Below are positions 60,471 through 64,000 of a stretch of 64,000 nt of DNA, one piece after another. The position numbers and the translations under genes are program-made. Positions within the stretch are counted from its first letter, which is position 1, and the number at the start of each line of letters is the position of its first letter. The notes below the pieces were generated by a model. That model ran no database searches. It worked only from the letters and a program-made list of their open reading frames with translations, and was not told the DNA's origin. This stretch comes from Bryobacterales bacterium (lineage in GTDB: Bacteria > Acidobacteriota > Terriglobia > Bryobacterales > Bryobacteraceae), in NCBI GenBank assembly GCA_003157745.1, contig PMKM01000093.1, forward strand, positions 34,998 to 98,997, in the 5' to 3' direction.

Positions 60471-61919
60471 ATGAAGATCACGCTCGAGAGAAACCCGGCC
60501 GAACAAATCGCCACGGGCGCGCTGATTGTGCCCGTGTTCGAAGGCGAGAAGGAATCGCACTTCGGCGCGGCGCCGTTGGTCGAATCCGGCGAAGTCGCAG
60601 GCAAAGCGGCCGAGTTCGCCTTGCTGCACAATCCCACGGGTGTAGCCGCCGCAAGAGTGCTGCTGGCGGGGGGCGGGAAGGCGGGACGTTTCGATGCCGC
60701 CGAATTGCGCAAGCTGGTGGCGGGCGCGGTGCGCTTCCTGAAGGAGAAGAAGGTACTGTCGGCGGCGGTTCTGCTTGATGGCAGCCGCAGCAGCGCCGAG
60801 TTCGTCTCCGCCGCCGCGGAAGGCGCCATCCTGGGCGACTACGAGCCGGATCGCCACAAGACAGGGAACGACAAGAAGTCGCTGGCCGCGTTCACCGTGG
60901 TGTGCCCGGACGGCGCGGCCGAGTTGGACACGGCCATCGCGCGCGGCCAGGTGCTGGCGGAATCTCAGAACTTCACGCGCGCCCTGGCCAACGAGCCGGC
61001 CAACCTTCTGCCACCGCTGAAGATGGCCGCAGCCGCGCGCGAGATGAGCCAAGAGCAGGGCCTCGCCTGCGAGGTGCTCGAACGGGGGGAACTGGAACGC
61101 CTGGGCATGGGCGCGCTGCTCGGCGTGGCGCAGGGCAGCGCCGCGCCGCCCGCCCTGATCGTGATCCGCTATCGCCCGCAACAGGCCGCGTCGGCGGCGC
61201 ACTTGGGGCTGGTGGGCAAGGGCGTCACGTTCGACACGGGCGGCATCTCCATCAAACCCTCCGAGGGGATGGAGAAGATGAAGTACGACATGTGCGGCGG
61301 CGCGGCGATGATCGGCGCCATGCGCGCGATCGCCCAATTGAAACCGCCGTTGGCCGTGACGGCCTTCATTCCGTGCGTCGAAAACATGCCCGGCAGCCGC
61401 GCGCAGAGGCCCGGCGACATCGTCACCGCCATGTCCGGCAAGACGATCGAGGTTTTGAATACCGATGCCGAAGGGCGTCTCATTCTGGCCGATGCCTTGG
61501 CTTATGCGCGGCACATGGGCTGCACGCACCTGGTGGACGCCGCCACGCTGACAGGCGCGATCGTGGTCGCGCTCGGGCACATCCACGCCGGGCTGTTTTC
61601 GAATAACGATGCGATGCGCGACCGCGTCCTGCGCGCCGCCCGGGCCGAGGGCGAGCGGATGTGGCCGATGCCGCTCGACGAAGACTACAAGGAGGGATTG
61701 AAGACGCCGTTCGCCGACATCGCCAACATCGGTTCGCGTTGGGGCGGCGCCATCACGGCCGCGATTTTCCTGCGGGAATTCGCCGAAGACACGCCCTGGG
61801 TGCACCTGGATATCGCCGGCACAGCCTATCTCGACGAGGCCCAGCCGCACATGCCCAAAGGCCCGACCGGCTTGCCCGTCCGCACGCTGGTGCGGTTGGC
61901 CACCGACTGGGTAGACTAA
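60471..61919 (+). CDS. pepA: leucyl aminopeptidase (M17 family)
   Basis: The product has 482 residues. The N-terminal domain (about 1-160) is followed by the catalytic domain with V-G-K-G-V-T-F-D-T-G-G (Lys and Asp ligands), D-M-C-G-G-A-A, and N-T-D-A-E-G-R-L-I-L-A-D (Glu and Asp ligands and the signature). It is a cytoplasmic, two-metal aminopeptidase that trims peptides. M17 members can also bind DNA. It diverges from the exported-protein gene at 60381. Confidence 0.93.
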   Translation: MKITLERNPAEQIATGALIVPVFEGEKESHFGAAPLVESGEVAGKAAEFALLHNPTGVAAARVLLAGGGKAGRFDAAELRKLVAGAVRFLKEKKVLSAAVLLDGSRSSAEFVSAAAEGAILGDYEPDRHKTGNDKKSLAAFTVVCPDGAAELDTAIARGQVLAESQNFTRALANEPANLLPPLKMAAAAREMSQEQGLACEVLERGELERLGMGALLGVAQGSAAPPALIVIRYRPQQAASAAHLGLVGKGVTFDTGGISIKPSEGMEKMKYDMCGGAAMIGAMRAIAQLKPPLAVTAFIPCVENMPGSRAQRPGDIVTAMSGKTIEVLNTDAEGRLILADALAYARHMGCTHLVDAATLTGAIVVALGHIHAGLFSNNDAMRDRVLRAARAEGERMWPMPLDEDYKEGLKTPFADIANIGSRWGGAITAAIFLREFAEDTPWVHLDIAGTAYLDEAQPHMPKGPTGLPVRTLVRLATDWVD

Positions 61920-61976
61920 AGTTGGGACGTGCTCTTGGCCCGCGCGTGCCACAATTGAATTGCGGGTAGCGCAATC

Positions 61977-63431
61977 TTGCTCGAACGCGTGGTCCAAACC
62001 ATCGAACGGTACGGCATGTTCCGGCTACACCAGCGAGCCGGCGTGGCGGTTTCGGGCGGCGCGGATTCGGTTTGCCTGCTGGAAGTGCTGCGGGAACTTG
62101 GCCGTCGCTGGGATTTGCGGCTTTCCGTGTTGCATCTCGATCACGGGCTACGCGGCGAGGAGTCGCGGCAGGATGCGGAATTCGTGCGCGAGTTGGCCAG
62201 TTCGCGCGACCTGCCTTTCTATCTGGCGCGGGCGGAACTGGCGGCGGCCGGCAACCTGGAAGAGGCGGCGCGGGAAGCGCGTTTCGAGTTCTTTCGCGAG
62301 CGGATAGCGGCCGGCGCGGTGGAGGCGGTCGCGGTCGGCCACACCCGCAGCGACCAGGCGGAGACCGTGCTGTTTCGCTTCCTGCGCGGCGCGGGCACGG
62401 CGGGGCTGGCCGGCATTCGTCCGGTGACCGAAGATGGCATTGTGCGTCCGCTGCTCGACGTCACGCGGGCCGAGACTGAGGCTTTCCTCCGCGCGCGCGG
62501 CGTGGCATGGCGGGAGGACGCGAGCAACCGGAGCGCACGCTTTGCCCGCAACCGCATCCGCCACGGCCTGCTGCCGCAGCTTGCCCGGGAGTGGAACCCC
62601 GCCATCGAGGAAACGCTCGTCAAGACCGCCGATTGGGCGCTGGCCGAGGAAGCGTATTGGAAAGAGGAAATCGCCAGTCTGGCGCAGGCTTGCCTGCGCG
62701 AGGAGGGCGGCGCCGTGCTGGCGCCGGCCGGCCTGTTTGCCAGCCTGCCGCTGGCCGCGGCACGCCGGCTGGCGCGTTACGCGATCGAGCGCGCCAAGGG
62801 GAATCTGCGGGCGATCGGGCTCGACCACGTGGACCGCGCGCTCGAAATGGCCGGCGCCGCCCAGGGCCACGGCCGCGTGCAGGCGCCAGGGGTGGGCATC
62901 ACGCGCTCCTTCGATTGGATTCGCTTCGCCCCGCCGCAAGCTCCGCCGCTGGCCTGGGCCGTGCCAGCCCCGGTTCCCGGCTGCGCCAGCGCTCCCGGCG
63001 CGCCCATCGAGCTCCAAATCGAGCTGATCGAAAAGCCGGGAACGGAACAGGCACCGGGAAGCGTATATAATAATAGTGACAAGGATTGTGTAGACGGGCA
63101 CCTAGTGTCCGGGGGGCTGGTGTTCCGTTCCTGGCGCCCCGGCGATCGCTATAGGCCCCACGGACACTCCAACGAGGCCAAAATCAAGACGCTCTTCCAT
63201 CAGGCCCGGATTCCGGTTTGGGAGCGTGCCCAGTGGCCGGTGCTTGCCTCCGGCGACTCCATCGTCTGGACGCGGCAATTTGGACCCGCCCAAAGCGTGG
63301 CTGCGGGTCCGGCCAGTACGCGGGTTCTGCGAATCCGCGAGGCTGGCCGCGATGGGAAGGTGGAATCGCAGGTGTGTGCGGCCGCGTCTATTAGTCAAGA
63401 GTGGAGTCCGGCTGGCAGGGAGGATAAGTGA
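61977..63431 (+). CDS. tilS: tRNA(Ile)-lysidine synthase
   Basis: The product has 484 residues. The PP-loop V-S-G-G-A-D-S-V-C near residue 25, H-L-D-H-G-L-R, and V-G-H-T-R-S-D-Q-A-E-T identify TilS, which modifies C34 of the AUA-reading tRNA. A C-terminal TilS domain follows (F-R-S-W-R-P-G-D-R-Y-R-P). No ATG fits the N-terminus: TTG at 61977 or GTG at 61989 are the candidates. The stop overlaps the ftsH GTG. Confidence 0.9.
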   Translation: MLERVVQTIERYGMFRLHQRAGVAVSGGADSVCLLEVLRELGRRWDLRLSVLHLDHGLRGEESRQDAEFVRELASSRDLPFYLARAELAAAGNLEEAAREARFEFFRERIAAGAVEAVAVGHTRSDQAETVLFRFLRGAGTAGLAGIRPVTEDGIVRPLLDVTRAETEAFLRARGVAWREDASNRSARFARNRIRHGLLPQLAREWNPAIEETLVKTADWALAEEAYWKEEIASLAQACLREEGGAVLAPAGLFASLPLAAARRLARYAIERAKGNLRAIGLDHVDRALEMAGAAQGHGRVQAPGVGITRSFDWIRFAPPQAPPLAWAVPAPVPGCASAPGAPIELQIELIEKPGTEQAPGSVYNNSDKDCVDGHLVSGGLVFRSWRPGDRYRPHGHSNEAKIKTLFHQARIPVWERAQWPVLASGDSIVWTRQFGPAQSVAAGPASTRVLRIREAGRDGKVESQVCAAASISQEWSPAGREDK

Positions 63432-64000
63432 GTTCTAATTTTAAACAGGTTCTGTTCTGGGTCGTCATATTCCTGGTGGTGGCGATGCTGTTCGTGGTGG
63501 TCCGCAACACGGCGGGGACCAAGGAACAACCTCTAACCTTTACCGAATTCGTCGCCAAAGTCGAAGCGGGAGCCGTGGACAAGGTCACGATCAACGGCAA
63601 CGAAGTGCACGGGATCTATAAGTCCAGCCCCACCGCCGGCCTGCACACGTACCTGCCTGCTATTCCAGGCAACGACCCCAAGATTCTGGACAAGATGCTG
63701 GAGCACGGGGTCAACGTGGAGATCAAGGACACCAGTTCCTCCGGTTGGGTTTCCATCCTGATTAACGCCTCGCCCTTCATCGTGGTGATCGCCTTCTGGA
63801 TTTTCATGATGCGGCAGATGCAGAGCGGCGGCAACAAGGCGCTGAGCTTTGGCAAGAGCCGTGCGCGGCTGCATTCCACGCAGCAGAAGAAAGTCACCTT
63901 CAAGGACGTGGCGGGCGTGGAAGAGGCCAAGGAAGAATTGCAGGAGATCATCGAATTCCTGCGCGAGCCGCAGAAATTCCAGAAGCTGGGCGGGCGCATT
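63428..64000 (+). CDS. ftsH: ATP-dependent zinc metalloprotease FtsH, N-terminal part (3' end outside window)
   Basis: The visible 191 residues, from a GTG overlapping the tilS stop (GTGA), contain the first membrane span (V-L-F-W-V-V-I-F-L-V-V-A-M-L-F), the periplasmic FtsH-extracellular domain (about 35-105), the second span (about 115-135), and the start of the AAA domain (V-T-F-K-D-V-A-G-V-E-E-A-K-E-E-L). FtsH degrades membrane and regulatory proteins. The tilS-ftsH order is common in bacteria and supports the call. Confidence 0.93.
   Translation, partial: MSSNFKQVLFWVVIFLVVAMLFVVVRNTAGTKEQPLTFTEFVAKVEAGAVDKVTINGNEVHGIYKSSPTAGLHTYLPAIPGNDPKILDKMLEHGVNVEIKDTSSSGWVSILINASPFIVVIAFWIFMMRQMQSGGNKALSFGKSRARLHSTQQKKVTFKDVAGVEEAKEELQEIIEFLREPQKFQKLGGRI

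Overview
The window looks like a piece of a high-GC Acidobacteriota chromosome, most likely Bryobacterales/Solibacteraceae. The pointers are two complete PadR-regulator plus 'ADOP'-type MacB/FtsX permease pairs and a third, truncated permease, an Oar-like TonB-dependent receptor, a BamD-like lipoprotein with a long low-complexity tail, and the short intergenic inverted repeats common in these genomes. This is inferred from family content. No rRNA, tRNA or CRISPR array was recognised.

Region 1 (1-11380) is one co-directional type VI secretion (T6SS) operon: a Ser/Thr kinase with PEGA repeats (cut by the left edge), TssL/DotU, TssM/IcmF, an unrecognised 256-residue protein and TssK. Region 2 (11391-17000) is the most interesting part, a mosaic effector/immunity island downstream of tssK. 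Two putative effectors share an almost identical N-terminal half resembling a peptidoglycan-binding domain. One ends in an M15-like zinc D,D-peptidase and the other in a glucosaminidase. Each is followed, with an overlapping reading frame, by a small exported protein that is probably its immunity protein. Around them lie a lysozyme-inhibitor-like gene, an N-terminally amputated ABC exporter, a frameshifted extra copy of the first immunity gene, and repeated fragments of gene 3' ends joined at short homologies.

Region 3 (17160-28414) holds an exported hypothetical protein, a 105-bp inverted-repeat element, a TPR gene scrap, a phospholipase-C-like phosphoesterase with a beta-propeller, and a probable sugar-use locus (DeoR regulator, TonB receptor, glycoside hydrolase family 2). 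Region 4 (28415-37096) has a permease truncated at a repeat, a PAP2/haloperoxidase-like enzyme, a decayed sugar-acid catabolic segment (RraA-like, UxaA-like and SDR pieces), and an intact PadR-ADOP pair. Region 5 (37301-43693) is a glycan/lipid-glycosylation cluster: two GT-C membrane proteins, a GT2 enzyme, a GT2 remnant and two methyltransferases.

Region 6 (43933-53106) is mostly minus-strand housekeeping: an SRPBCC-like membrane protein, APC amino-acid transporter, ThiE, an alpha/beta hydrolase, twin small membrane proteins, YajQ, a response regulator, a BamD-like lipoprotein, Rpe and RsmB. Region 7 (53163-64000) has a second PadR-ADOP pair with a good promoter, an unknown lipoprotein/coiled-coil pair, an orphan ABC-2 export permease, a dCMP-deaminase-like enzyme, a zinc-ribbon protein, an exported protein, leucyl aminopeptidase, TilS and the start of FtsH (cut by the right edge).
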